Below, in pieces: positions 31,101 through 38,410 of a stretch of DNA of 64,000 nucleotides (position 1 is its first letter; each line of letters opens with the position of its first letter). A program made the position numbers and the translations under genes. Location: NCBI GenBank assembly GCA_964016985.1, contig OZ024823.1, forward strand, positions 30,944,104 to 31,008,103, written 5' to 3'. Under the pieces are notes generated by a model. That model searched no databases. It had not been told where the DNA came from and saw only the letters and a program-made list of their open reading frames with translations. Source of the stretch: Anodontia alba. Lineage: Eukaryota; Mollusca; Bivalvia; Lucinida; Lucinidae.

Positions 31101-32505
31101 AAGGAGTTAATGTGTTGACACAAATACCTCATGGATTTGATTGAATCCTTGTTCTTGTATAGATGTTGGGCAGATCTGATTTGAGATTGTTTATTGGTAT
31201 TTTTTTTCTTAGAATAATGACCTAATTTATGGCCAAACCCAGTTTTTGATTGACAGGTTTTACAATGACAGAGTTTCATGCTTAAGCTAGGCTTTATGAT
31301 GGTAGAGTTTCATGCATAATATATCTGTGTTTTCAGTTACCATGTCCAAAGTCTTATTTATTTATTTTATTGACTTTTATTTTATTTTGTAGTTGTACAA
31401 TATTTACCTTAGTACTTGGACACACAGGCCTGAGTAAACACTATAGCTCCAGATCACGTGCCACTGACTGCAGCATCTGATCAGGGTCTACACCATTTTG
31501 CTGCTCTTCCAGCAGTTGTATTACACATCTTTAAGTAGTAAATTGGAGTTGTTGAAAACCCTTGTCCTGCTGATTAAATTAAGATGCCATGCCCATTTCT
31601 AATTGTCAGCCAATCAGATTACTGATCCAGCTTGTTCATATAAATTCACATACTTAATGGCAAACAGTGCAGATCCAGATCAGTTGGCTTCCTCAGAAGC
31701 CAACTGATCTGGATCTACACTGTTTGCAGAGGCAGGACAGATCAGGGTTCAGCAGGACTAGGGTTAAAGAAAAGGTATGGTAAGGAAGTAAGGTGTCCAA
31801 ATATTTACTATAGATACAGTAACAGGCATCTTTCGAAACATCTGCATGACAGAGCAGTTCACGCTTCAGACTTCAGATCATAAGGTCCCAGACTTGTATG
31901 ACTAATGGCACTTCATTGCACAGAGCCTTTCAGTTTTACCCATTCTTCGTCTTCATATGACTCAAATACTGCTGAATTGGGGGTATAACACATAGCAGTA
32001 GATAATGTCATGTATTGATATTTTTCTTATTTCTCCACAAAAAAAATAAGTTGTGGATACTCATTAGAAGTGCCTTGCTGAGGCACTTCTAATGAGTACC
32101 CGCACCATATGTTGCTTTGGAGAAATAAGAAAAAAAATATTTTCCTGATATTCTCATGATGTTGATGATGATGATGATGATTATGATGATTTGGTGTAAC
32201 ACCAAATCATCATCATCATTATCATCAACATCATGTCCTTTGTTCATTTCAGGGTACCATATAGTCCAGAAGATATACATATCCACCTGTGTCACCTTTT
32301 AGACTCTGCCAGACAGTGTTGGTGTGGTAATTACTGTTTTCATGCAAGTGTTAAATATACCACAAGAGTTGATCTCCGCCATATAGCCAGTACTGTTACA
32401 GCAGTGGACTTAAATGGGGGAACTAGCTTTGTTGTTGATGGCTTCCTGTGCTCACCTCAGTGTCTAAGAAAATTTCAACAGAACCCACTAGCTTATTGGA
32501 AATAG
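18981..32505 (+). CDS. LRR1: LRR1, leucine-rich repeat protein 1, complete five-exon gene
   Basis: Substrate receptor of a CUL2-RING ubiquitin ligase. In animals the known role is nuclear: it recognises the CMG replicative helicase at termination so that MCM7 is ubiquitylated and the helicase unloaded. Five exons (18981-19166, 22081-22179, 26093-26290, 29453-29988, 32253-32505) all have GT/AG borders and join in frame to 423 residues, close to the vertebrate length of about 414. The start MRITCDVDVVNRVLP aligns with the start of the vertebrate protein. Residues 63-95 contain NIEQVFTKFIQEGKAT. Five or more leucine-rich repeats (for example LVRLDLSNNSIETVP, LSSLDLSHNEIQLLP) fill about residues 170-305. 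A BC-box-like SLLECSARAI follows near residues 327-337. The C-terminal domain has the paired cysteines CWCGNYC. I identified it from recalled family sequence, not from a search. No stop or frameshift is seen, so it looks functional. The polyadenylation site was not identified. Confidence 0.93.
19176..19305. repeat. Family V repeat copy 1
   Basis: Contains TTTTCATGCATTATGA, TTTTGATGTAAATGACCCTC and GCCATTAAACCTAAACTC. A second copy lies at about 26405-26535, again soon after an LRR1 exon. It may be a retroposon tail; the family is not known to me. Confidence 0.6.
19402..19906. mobile_element. Family S MITE split by a SINE
   Basis: The S terminus GCTCCAGATAAGGCAC at the left and ATCTTATCTGGAG at the right enclose the CTCCATGAAAACATA arm and its complement. 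The SINE 19490-19797 sits in the left hairpin arm. Confidence 0.8.
19490..19797 (+). mobile_element. tRNA-derived SINE with target-site duplication
   Basis: The head GGCCTCGGTGGCTCAGTTGG has an A-box-like sequence and GGTTCAACCCCCGCCGAGG a B-box-like sequence. The body starts CATTCTTTCGTGGAGATTGA and continues through CGCTGATTCAAGAAGGGCAG and ACTGGTTAACCGC. The tail ends CCTCAACACAAACAAAG. It is flanked by AATGTGGATACTC (19477-19489) and AATGTGGGTACTC (19798-19810), a 13-bp duplication with one change. It would be transcribed by RNA polymerase III if intact. Confidence 0.9.
19955..20100. repeat. Family U fragment and poly-T
   Basis: CAGAGAAAATTAAGCTTGAC and a partial complement are followed by TACAGACAACATTTCAAAAT and a 30-base T run. 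Confidence 0.5.
20513..21764 (+). mobile_element. Mariner element with TIRs and TA duplication
   Basis: The left terminus CGAGGGGAGTTCAATAAGTT and the right terminus, read inverted (CAAGGGGAGTTCAATAAGTC), are about 30-bp inverted repeats. TA flanks both ends (20511-20512, 21765-21766). The length of 1252 bp is typical for mariner. It carries the transposase pseudogene described next. Confidence 0.93.
20685..21698 (+). pseudogene. Mariner transposase, two stops and active-site deletion
   Basis: One frame of 337 codons runs from ATG 20685 to the stop at 21696. It has an N-terminal helix-turn-helix region and the usual WVPRNL linker. The catalytic triad is recognisable: TEDETWLHHW (first Asp), LLLHDAPVHKSR (second) and NLAPSDYYLF (third). 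In-frame stops are TAG at 20748-20750 and TGA at 20946-20948. The spacing of the last two aspartates is 27 residues instead of the usual 34, because HDNAP is reduced to HDAP and about six residues before SPNLAPSD are missing. The protein therefore should be inactive. The open 223-codon part from 21027 is the C-terminal two thirds. Confidence 0.93.
21935..22040. repeat. Family T fragment
   Basis: GCGGAAGAGAAGGCCCTGATCAG, TGCAGGATGATCAGGCC and GTTTGCATATGCCCGAATAC are the T pattern. The fragment ends about 40 bases before LRR1 exon 2. Confidence 0.6.
22081..22179 (+). CDS. LRR1: LRR1 coding exon 2
   Basis: Acceptor CTTCTTTACAG, donor AAG|GTAGGT, 33 codons, phase 0 on both sides. Encodes NIEQVFTKFIQEGKATIRFK, the most conserved N-terminal stretch of the family. 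Confidence 0.93.
22190..23110. other. LRR1 intron 2, unique-looking stretch
   Basis: AT-rich intron sequence. A palindromic U fragment is at 22725-22815 (CTAAGGCTTAGTATTTTG...AAGCCTTATTTTCTCTG). No coding potential was seen. Confidence 0.5.
23115..23224. repeat. Family S MITE, core partly deleted
   Basis: TTCTTATTTCTCCACGAAAA and GTTTTTGTGGAAAATTAAG arms remain. The central hairpin is shortened to GTACTCGCAAGAAGCACC. Confidence 0.6.
23225..23507 (+). mobile_element. SINE with tRNA-Cys-like head
   Basis: The head GGGCTCCATAGGGCAGTTGG, with GACTGCAAAGCC (GCA anticodon position) and the B box GTTCAAATCCCAGC, resembles a tRNA-Cys. The body (TTTGTGGAGATTGATC, CGCTGATTCAAGAAGGGCAG) is the same as that of the SINEs at 19490 and 24859, which have a different head. 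It is diverged and lacks the GAAAGAATG segment. Confidence 0.8.
23662..23733. repeat. Family B hairpin
   Basis: GCAAACAGTGTAGATCCAGA, then TGAGACGGCTCATGATGAG and the full complement ending ATCTACACTGTTTGC. The same core is at 30104-30176 and 38600-38670. The longer element probably spans about 23600-23800. Confidence 0.75.
23890..24330 (+). mobile_element. tRNA-Arg-like SINE carrying a nested SINE
   Basis: The head GTGTCCGGGTGGCTGAGTGG, TCTTCGGATC (TCG anticodon position) and the B box GGGTTTGAATCCCACTGG are tRNA-like. The continuation AGGCACAACTCAGCTCATG resumes after the nested SINE. The pattern CTTCAGATCATAAGGTCC at about 31880 looks like an older relative. Confidence 0.75.
23961..24250 (+). 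mobile_element. SINE nested in a SINE, perfect 13-bp duplication
   Basis: A 5'-truncated copy of the 19490-type SINE starts at GCGCAGTTGGATGCG and ends CTCAACACAACAT. TGAATCCCACTGG at 23948-23960 is repeated exactly at 24251-24263. It inserted into the B-box end of the host SINE. Confidence 0.92.
24600..24818. mobile_element. 219-bp palindromic MITE, Tigger-like ends
   Basis: Flanked by TA. The ends are CACCACAACCTCTTTATAAC and, inverted, CACTTCAACCTCTTTATAAC. The centre is a perfect hairpin around ATGACCATTTATGGTCAT with about 30-bp arms. Confidence 0.88.
24859..25163 (+). mobile_element. Full SINE with perfect 13-bp duplication
   Basis: Same family as 19490-19797 and nearly identical to it, so recently inserted. 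ATCTTCTTACCAT occurs at 24846-24858 and again at 25164-25176. A related repeat unit without the insertion is visible near 29020-29060. Confidence 0.93.
25255..25312. repeat. Family A-type hairpin
   Basis: AGACCCTGATCAGATGCTGC with the complement GCATCTGATCAGGGTCT; followed by AGTTTGC. Confidence 0.7.
25368..25780. mobile_element. Cluster of three family S MITE copies
   Basis: One complete copy (25503-25686, AGTTCCAGATAGGGCAC to TATCTGGAGCTATG) is flanked by a right half (25368-25492) and another half copy (25687-25780). All contain GTGGAGAAATA and hairpin arms of the GCTTCTGATGAGTA type. Confidence 0.75.
25782..26025. mobile_element. 244-bp MITE with GGGCCCAG termini
   Basis: The left end GGGCCCAGTTGTTCAAAACT and the right end, inverted, GGGCCCAGATGTTCAAAGC are terminal inverted repeats. 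The centre is a hairpin TGAGTAGCTTTTGCA / TGCAAAAGCTACTCA flanked by GCTGAAAAAAT/ATTTTTTCAGC. Partial copies are at 28160-28290 and 59395-59530. It ends 67 bases upstream of LRR1 exon 3. Confidence 0.88.
26093..26290 (+). CDS. LRR1: LRR1 coding exon 3
   Basis: Acceptor GTGTTTGCAG, donor CAG|GTAATT, 66 codons, phase 0 on both sides. Encodes LKSFLSVLRLALQGKNL and the NFPSCLESLQ lead-in to the first repeat. Confidence 0.92.
26405..26535. repeat. Family V repeat copy 2
   Basis: TTTTCATGCATTATGACTTA, TTTTGATGCAAATGGCCCTC and GTCATTAAACCTGAACTC match the copy at 19176-19305. Confidence 0.6.
26600..26878. mobile_element. Family R MITE
   Basis: CATCACGAAAACACGCCTAT at the left, AGGCAGGTTTTCGTAATG at the right, 279 bp, with the central TTAGAACTGCCTCTGCGAGG palindrome. 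Confidence 0.88.
27054..27332. mobile_element. Family R MITE, opposite orientation
   Basis: CATTACAAAAACACACCTAT to ATAGGCATGTTTTCGAGATG. The central hairpin has mismatches in the right arm (GAGGCAGCTCTAACGAG). Confidence 0.88.
27432..27710. mobile_element. Family R MITE
   Basis: CATCACGAAAACATGCCTAT to GGCGTGTTTTTGTAAA. The central palindrome is perfect (CGTTAGAACC-type arms). It abuts a SINE. Confidence 0.88.
27711..28005 (+). mobile_element. Old SINE copy
   Basis: GGGTGGCTCAGTTTGG head, B box GGTTTGATCCCC, body with GAAAGAATGTGCACAACACT and the tail CTAAACACAAACAAA. It is more diverged than the copies at 19490 and 24859. Confidence 0.8.
28352..28708. mobile_element. Family P MITE (pogo-like ends)
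   Basis: TA-flanked. CAGTAAAACTTTAATGACTC at the left and GCCATTGAAGTTTGACTG at the right. The central hairpin contains AAGAATTGCCTCATTGATGC and a complement TTCTAATGAGTAC. Confidence 0.8.
28735..28900. mobile_element. Family S MITE
   Basis: TATGTCTCCTTGAAAACATA and TTTTTCATGGAACAATAA arms flank a degenerate core hairpin (AACTCCTCAGTGAGGTGC). Confidence 0.65.
29120..29420 (+). repeat. Three tandem copies of a ~108-bp hairpin unit
   Basis: Each unit contains CTGATCAGATGC-type arms, TGCAGCATCTGATCTGGGTC and TGTCTGTCCCAGTA(T/A)TTAGGG. The third copy ends about 30 bases upstream of the LRR1 exon 4 acceptor. The unit is a family A-type hairpin. Confidence 0.85.
29453..29988 (+). CDS. LRR1: LRR1 coding exon 4 (leucine-rich repeats)
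   Basis: Acceptor TTTTTGTTACAG, donor AAAAG|GTAGTT, 536 nt, entering in phase 0 and leaving two bases of an Arg codon. Holds all canonical repeats (LxxLxLSxNxIxxxP) and the BC-box-like motif. Translation must start here at GTG TCT GAG, because the upstream open frame is intron sequence. Confidence 0.94.
30004..30214. mobile_element. Family B MITE
   Basis: Ends TTAATCCTTTCACCCCTGAG and, inverted, TTAACCCTTTCATCCCTGC. The core is AAACAGTGTACATCCTGATG with its complement. It starts 15 bases after the LRR1 exon 4 donor. Confidence 0.85.
30310..30605. repeat. Family Y repeats, two copies
   Basis: GGGGTCTACTCTAAAAGGAA and GGAAAGCAAACAGGAAGTCA, then a shorter second copy with CCTTTCCTATTATAG and GTATCCATTCCCCTTAAT. 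Confidence 0.55.
30679..30862. mobile_element. Family S MITE, full
   Basis: AGCACCAGATAAGAGGG to CCTTATCTGGAGCTAT. The core hairpin is shortened at its tip (AGAAGCGCCTGAGGCGCTTCT). Confidence 0.85.
30950..31035. repeat. Family A-type hairpin
   Basis: GAGCAAACTGAATAAACCCA, GATCAGATGCCAATG and the complement CTGATCAGGGTCTACTCAGT. Confidence 0.6.
31425..31740. repeat. Two A/B-type hairpins
   Basis: A degenerate hairpin at 31425-31490 (GCTCCAGATCACGTGCC...CATCTGATCAGGGTCT) and a perfect one at 31664-31728 (AAACAGTGCAGATCCAGATC, AGTTGGCTTCC, complement). Between them is unremarkable intron sequence. Confidence 0.65.
32008..32150. mobile_element. Family S MITE
   Basis: TTTCTTATTTCTCCACAAAA, the hairpin AGAAGTGCCTTGCTGAGGCA, and TTGCTTTGGAGAAATAAG. 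Confidence 0.75.
32153..32235. repeat. (GAT)n/(ATC)n palindrome before LRR1 last exon
   Basis: TGATGTTGATGATGATGATG...GATTTGGTG is followed directly by its complement CACCAAATCATCATC...CAACATCATG. The arms are about 38 bases, with almost no loop. It ends 18 bases before the exon 5 acceptor. Confidence 0.9.
32253..32505 (+). CDS. LRR1: LRR1 coding exon 5 (C-terminus)
   Basis: Acceptor TTCATTTCAG. The first base completes an Arg codon, followed by VPYSPEDIHIHLCHLLDSA, CWCGNYCFHAS and CSPQCLRKF. The stop is TAG at 32503-32505. The four spaced Cys are family features. Confidence 0.93.
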
Positions 32506-32564
32506 TAGCGATCAGTAATACAGACCAGTAAAAGGCAGCACTTTTAATATGCAAATGCATACAG

Positions 32565-32712
32565 TAGCTCTAGATAAGAGAGGTTATCAGATGAATATTT
32601 TTCATATTTATACACAAAAATATATGTCATAGGTAACATCATATATTTTTGTGAAGAAATAAGAAAACAAAACAATAATTTTGCTGGAAAAAAATCTCAT
32701 TGTCTAGACTTC
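32565..32712. mobile_element. Family S MITE lacking its hairpin core
   Basis: AGCTCTAGATAAGAGAGG terminus and GAAGAAATAAGAAAAC arm are present, but the core is replaced by GTCATAGGTAACATC. It is the first repeat in the LRR1 3' flank. Confidence 0.65.
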
Positions 32713-32734
32713 TAGGGTTATTATATGATGTGTT

Positions 32735-33028
32735 GCAAGCAAAATAGCTATGAAATCTGATGTGTGAAAAGCCAAAGTGCTATGATATATGATCTGTGAC
32801 AAGCAAAGAGATATATGATCTGTGACAAGCCAAAGTGCTATACGATGTGTGACAAGTAAAAGAGGTATGATATTTGATGTGTTATAAGCCAGTATTATGA
32901 TATATGATGTGTGACAAGCAAAAGAGTTATGATATATGATGTGTGACAAGCAAAAGGGTTATGATATATGATGTGTGACAAGCAAAATGGTTATGATATA
33001 TGATGTGTGACAAGCCAGAGAGATATGA
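32735..33028. repeat. Minisatellite, ~27-bp unit, left part
   Basis: Tandem units close to GATATATGATGTGTGACAAG followed by CAAAAGGGTTAT. They continue after the mariner at 34312-34880. Confidence 0.9.
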
Positions 33029-33030
33029 TA

Positions 33031-34311
33031 TGAGGGCGAGTCAATAAAAAACCAGCCTAACTTATTTCTGGGTGAAATCAGTCTCTTCTTTTTCAATGTA
33101 ATTGCCCTCTAGAATGATGCAATTGGACCAACAGTGTTCCAGTGCCATCAGCCCAGAACTGAAGAAGCCAGGGTCCTTGTCTCTGACCCACTCCTCAATT
33201 GCCGCCACGACTTCTTCCTTGGACCGGAAATGACGTCCACGGATATCCTTTTTCAAGTTTGGGAATAGGAAATAGTCACTGGGAGCTAAGTCCGGAGAAT
33301 AGGCAGATGCGGTATTAGCTCGTACCCATTCCGCTCAACAGCATTCATTGCAATTTGCAAGTGTAGACTCTCGCATTGTCCTGTTGGAGCAGAATCTTTT
33401 GGAGTGTTTACCTCTGCATTTTTCATGGATCGCAGTTCTCAGTTGGTCGAGCAAATTTGCATAATGCGCACCTGTTATTGTACTTTTTTTTGCTAGAAAG
33501 TCCAACATAATAACGCCTTGTGCGTCCCAAAATACAGTTGCCATCACCTTGCCAGCAGAGGGTTGCGTTTTGAACTTCTTTGGCCTTGGAGACCCCAGCC
33601 CTACCCTCTGGCGACTTTGAGCTTATTTCTCTGTCTCATAATAATGGACCCAGGTCTCATCTGTAGTCACCAGATGTGAAAGGAAATCACCTTCCTTTGA
33701 CCTAAACCGCTTCAGCAATGCGCTGCATACTGATGCTCTGGTTGCCATTTGCTCGTCGCCAAGGGATTTTGGGACCCAACGGGCTGTTAGCTTGCGCATA
33801 CCCAAGCGATCATGTAAAGTTGTTGAACTGCTACCATGTGAAATGTGTAATGCATTCGCTATTTCTTCCACCTTAATTAGCCTATCAGAGTACACCAGAT
33901 CCTGTACCTTGTTACACATTTTTTCATCCCTGGCATCTGATGGGCGTCCAGACCTGGTTTCGTCTTCTAAAGACGTTCTACCGCGTTTGAATCCCCCAAC
34001 CCAGAATTTAACTTGTGCATACGATGGTGCAGAAGACCCATGAACATTGGTCAACTCGCAATGTTTTTCCTGACCTGTTTTCCCTTTCAAATACAAGTAC
34101 TGAATTACAGCATGGTACTCAACTTTTGACGAAAAGCTGGCTTTTGCATCTCTAGCCCTGTTTGACATTCAATATCTTATGAGTGAATGACACGATAAGG
34201 GTGCAATTTCGCCCTCAGGCCTAAAACATGTATTGAAACAAGGCATGAAAATCTTGGGTGTCTCGGTCAATTGGAAATGGGATAGGCTGGTTACTTATTG
34301 ACTTGCCCTCG
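33031..34311 (-). mobile_element. Mariner element inserted in a minisatellite
   Basis: Terminal inverted repeats: left TGAGGGCGAGTCAATAAAAA, right inverted CGAGGGCAAGTCAATAAGTA, both continuing ACCAGCCTA. TA flanks both ends (33029-33030, 34312-34313). The length is 1281 bp. Confidence 0.92.
33062..34168 (-). pseudogene. Mariner transposase, stop and frameshifts
   Basis: Starts at 34168 with MSNRARDAKASFSSKVEYHA, followed by a helix-turn-helix region (VKFWVGGFKRGRTSLEDE) and TTDETWVHYYETEK, where a TAA at 33625-33623 stops the frame. The same frame resumes with VMATVFWDAQGVIMLDF. Three small indels then shift the frames around the second catalytic Asp (QQDNAR, near 33380) and before the third (YSPDLAPSDYFLF, near 33290-33260). 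The C-terminus to 33062 is intact. It belongs to a different subfamily than the copy at 20513. Confidence 0.92.
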
Positions 34312-34313
34312 TA

Positions 34314-34880
34314 TATGATGTGTGACAAGCCAAAGTGCTATGATATATGATGTGTGACAAGCAAAAGATATGATATATGATGTGTGATAATTCAGTGTTA
34401 TGACATATGATGTGTGAGAAGCAAAAGAGTTATGATGTATGTCAAACAAATGATTATGATATATGATGTGTGACAAGCCAGTGTTATGATGTATGATGTG
34501 ACAAGCAAAAGAGCTGTGATGTGTGACAAGCAAAAATGCTATGATATATGATCTGACAAGTCAAAGTGTATGAAATATGATGTATAACAAACAAAAGAGC
34601 TATGATATATGATGTCTGACAAAGTGTATTATATATAATGTGTGGCAAACAAAAATGCTATGGTATATGATGTGACAAGCAAATGGTTATGTTATATGAT
34701 GTATGAAAAGCAAATGGTTATGATATATGATGTGTGACAAGCAAATGGTTATGATATATGATATAACAAGCAAAAGAGTTATGATATATGATGTCAGACA
34801 AGCCAAAGTGTATGATATATGATGTATGACAAACAAAAGAGCTATGATATATGTATGACAAGCAAAAAGACCCTTTATAT
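34314..34880. repeat. Minisatellite, ~27-bp unit, right part
   Basis: About 20 further units of the same GATATATGATGTGTGACAAG type with variable tails (CAAAAGAGTTAT, CCAAAGTGCTAT). Reverse-strand ORFs over it, rich in His, Ile and Tyr, are artefacts. Confidence 0.9.
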
Positions 34881-34969
34881 CATATAATATCATCCTACAC
34901 ACCAAGTCAGATCAGGGCAGCTGGGATGTAATGTTAGTGATAGTCTAGCTCAATATATAAATGTGCCAC

Positions 34970-35180
34970 AACATTAGAAAACCTACTTTCAGACATGTGA
35001 CCAGCGAAGATTCAGATCAGCATGCACATTTGTGCAGTTTGATCAGAATCCTCACTGGGTGTATTTTGGATAGCCAAGGATGCAAAGTTTCATCATGCAG
35101 ACAGTGAAGACTGATGAGACTGCACAAATGCACAGGCTGATTTGAGCCTGCGTTTAGCGTACATGGCAAAAATGTGTTTT
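34970..35180. repeat. Family T inverted repeat
   Basis: GTGACCAGCGAAGATTCAGA and CTGCGTTTAGCGTACATGGC are the outer arms. Inner units: GTTTGATCAGAATCC and AGACTGCACAAATGC. Confidence 0.6.
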
Positions 35181-36155
35181 CTAATCATGCGTCTCATTTA
35201 ATATTTGTCACTAAGTACTTTCAAAGTGTGCTGTAATATTTGGACGCTGTATAAACTCCTTACATACCTAAATTTTGAGCCATTCCATTTGAGGACTTTT
35301 TGGCATGTGCGTTGTTATGAGATCTCCACCCGTGAAAGCTGTGTTCATTTATATAATTATTGAAATGAAAAGAAAATATTTATTCTGTGTTGCTGTTTAT
35401 ATCTTTTCACATTTTGTTCTTTTGTTCCATTTTGTTTATTTTTCTCATTTTAGCTTTTATAGCAGCTTTTCAATTTTCCCTCTGCTAAGGAAGTTTTCAT
35501 TTAGGTTTAGTAATTTAGGATAAAATTTATCACAGTTGGTTCGAAATATATATTACCAATCTTAAGCAAGTCATCTGATATCTAGAAATTGAATTAAATG
35601 CCCCAGTATGCCTAGATTACCATAGGGACAGCATGAAGTCTCTCTCAGAACAGAAAAAAAGGCAACAAGAGGTGTACAACTCATCACCATCTGGATACCC
35701 ACAGTTTGACCGTACACTATACCAAATTTAGTTAAGATTTGCAGTGACATCACTTATCGAGTCAGAAAACAGATCGCAGAAATTACTCCCGAAGAGTAAT
35801 CCTAGTAAATCTTAAGACCATGACATGGTACCAGCCAGACTGTTGCAGGAATAGGCTGAAGAGTTGGCCCCAGTCTTAACTTGACTTCAATATGCAACAA
35901 GAGTTTACAGACAGGAACAGCGCCCCCAGACAGAATGCAGGCAAACGCCTCGGCGTTTTTCAAGAAGGAAGTGGCTTGAGGTCCAGTACAGGACCTTTAG
36001 CGTTCAATGCTAGAGGTCCGGTACAGGACCTTTAGCCATCGGGTCTACAGGTCTGTACCGGACTTCACACAGCCTCATACATTGATTAATTAAATATAAA
36101 CACGTATTAGCGTCCACAAAATGCTTGGTGTACGATTAGCATAATAAATGTTAAA
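35181..36155. other. Intergenic, no gene seen
   Basis: Between LRR1 and the oxygenase gene. A short tandem/inverted motif, GAGGTCCRGTACAGGACCTTTAG, occurs twice at about 35970-36035, with a third inverted piece (AGGTCTGTACCGGACTTC). No coding evidence. Confidence 0.45.
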
Positions 36156-36435
36156 CATCACGAAAACATACCTATATAATTTTGACCCCCTTAAACCCTA
36201 CTTTTATATAGTAAAACTGGGGTTTACAGGAGTATACATTATTTTTGTTATTTCTGCTCAAAAACATAGATTGTGGTTACTCGTTAGAACCGCCTCGACG
36301 AGGCGGTTCTAACGAGTACCCACAATCTATGTTTTGAGCAGAAATATGAAAAATATCAGAATTTTTTATCTGAAAAATTGCCATTTTTTGGTGGTAAAAT
36401 TTTCAGTGTATTGGAATAGGCGTGTTTTCGTAATG
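36156..36435. mobile_element. Family R MITE
   Basis: CATCACGAAAACATACCTAT to GGCGTGTTTTCGTAATG, 280 bp, with a perfect central palindrome (CGTTAGAACCGCCTCGACG). Confidence 0.9.
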
Positions 36436-36904
36436 GCTCATTGAAGATTGGTAGCAGAATGTGGTATACCTAAGAGGTCAATTTGACATATTCATGACCC
36501 GGCCACTGGTTACTATGTTTGTTGAGACTACTTTATGGATTAACATGAAACGACATTTTGCTGTCAATCTTCAATCTGCTTTAACATTTTTCTTTGCTAA
36601 ACGTATACCAGGCATTTTGTGAAAGCTAATACATGGTCATAATAAGGTTGAGACAGCATCGGACCAGTCCACGATAAAGTGCTTCCGGACCAATAGCAAA
36701 CTCTTAAGATTGTCTACACCCATGGGCATAGACATAACACATATCACGTCTGCTGTTTCTATTGCTATACATGGTCGTTATTGTATCGTGCTATGGTCCG
36801 TTATATGTACAATCATTATCATTCGTTTTTCATCTTCTTGTCTGTTTCGCTTAAAGGGAACAACAGATACTTTTTTCAAGGGAAACAAATATCTCTATGT
36901 TGTA

Positions 36905-37085
36905 TTTACCTCCCTCCTCGAAAGGAGTCTACTCTAATAGGAAAGAATTTGCTCCCAAATCTTTCATAATAGAGTAGACCCCTTTTCAGAAGGGTACTTG
37001 TTGGGTGGGAAAGCAAAAAGGAAGTCACAAAAGTTATCTCCCTTGTAAAAATGGCGGAAAAGTCTAGCAAGTGTATCGTGTCCCC
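36905..37085. repeat. Family Y repeat
   Basis: GGAGTCTACTCTAATAGGAA, AGAGTAGACCCCTTTTCAGA and GGCGGAAAAGTCTAGC. The first two form a partial inverted repeat. Confidence 0.6.
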
Positions 37086-37400
37086 GTAATCACTGATAAA
37101 AATACAGAAGATAACCTAGGACACATTGATAATGATAATTCGATGGTTGCCTGTAGGTATAATGTCCTTGATGCGCACCGTTAGAAAAGCGACCTTAAAC
37201 CATATGCGAACAGCGAAAATCCACATCAGACTGCACATCTGCAGAGTCTGAAATGGCAATCTACCTCCTCGATATATTCTATATTATCCAATAATTATAT
37301 TGGCAGATAATGAAGTCTCGGTTCACTGGAATTCGCGAGACTTCGTTGCACGCTTATATATGACACGGGTCATTTTTTTCCCATGCTACTCTTTAAACAA

Positions 37401-37621
37401 AGCTCTAGATAATTCTTTTATTATCCAAAAAGAATGGGCATGTTTCTTATTTTTCCACAAAAATATATGTTGTGGGCACTCATTAGAAGCGCCTCGGCGA
37501 GGCGCTTCTAATGAGAGCCCACAACATATGTTTTGGCGCTCCTAATGAGTACCTACAACCTTTGTTTTGGTGTAAAAATAAGAAAAAAATGCTCTTGATA
37601 GTTCTCTTATCAGGAGCTATG
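37401..37621. mobile_element. Family S MITE upstream of the oxygenase gene
   Basis: AGCTCTAGATAATTC to TCTTATCAGGAGCTAT. The core hairpin (AGAAGCGCCTCGGCGAGGC) is perfect, and the right arm is partly duplicated (TTTTGGCGCTCCTAATGAG). It ends 49 bases before the start codon at 37671. Confidence 0.88.
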
Positions 37622-37670
37622 TCATAAAAACAACCAGCTGTTAAGTACCAAGAGTAAAAAGTTGTGAAAA

Positions 37671-37829
37671 ATGGCGGATACAATAAACATACAGCAAAGG
37701 AAGCTCTTTCCAGGCCAAACTACGGATTCCTACCCCGAACTGTTCGATATAAGAGCTATGTTACCTCAGCCAGACGTACTGAAACCGGGACAGCAGCCTG
37801 AGAATTTGATTAAAGAGTACTTTGAAAAG
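37671..37829 (+). CDS. Oxygenase exon 1
   Basis: 53 codons from ATG (context GAAAAATGG) to donor AAG|GTATTT, phase 0. It is too short to stand out as an ORF; it is supported by the in-frame join to exon 2 (KEYFEK-GYIIIEDFF). Confidence 0.82.
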
Positions 37830-38342
37830 GTATTTTAAAAGGGATTTAAAACGCACTTGTCAGATTTTCCTCTATCTGCCATTTTTACGAGGGAGATGAC
37901 ATTTGTGACATCCCGTCTTAGATAATATACATCAATGCTCTTCTGAAAAGGGATCAGCTCTAAAAGGAAACAATTTGCTCCTAAACAAGGGGATAAAAAA
38001 CCCTTACCCAACCCTAGCTCACCACCTAACTCTAACCTAACATAACCCAACCCTAACCTACCACATAACCGTATCGCAAACCCTAAAAAGGGACAAAATC
38101 AATTTAGACAGAGTTGCCTCCCCTGGAAGTGTATCCATTTCCCTTTATAATGATTTCGAAATAATAAGAAACTCTATTTTCGAAGGCAGGGAGTGGAAAG
38201 GGGCGATTGTGCCAGTTACGCCTGTCAAGACGACTGTTTGACCAGTCTTCACAAGCGCCGGAGAATTGTGCCCATTTAGTATATATCTTGGTTTGCGCAT
38301 GCGCATTTTTTTTTTAACTTTTTCATATTTCATATTCGCTGC

Positions 38343-38410
<68 letters not shown>

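Noticed and set aside
32704..34905. His/Ile/Tyr-rich ORFs such as 32704-32949 and 34291-34533
   Set aside because: Products of the 27-bp minisatellite on either side of the mariner.
38000..38090. Interstitial telomeric repeat (AACCCTAACC-like)
   Set aside because: The units are irregular and mixed with CCTACC and CCACCT; no run of perfect hexamers.
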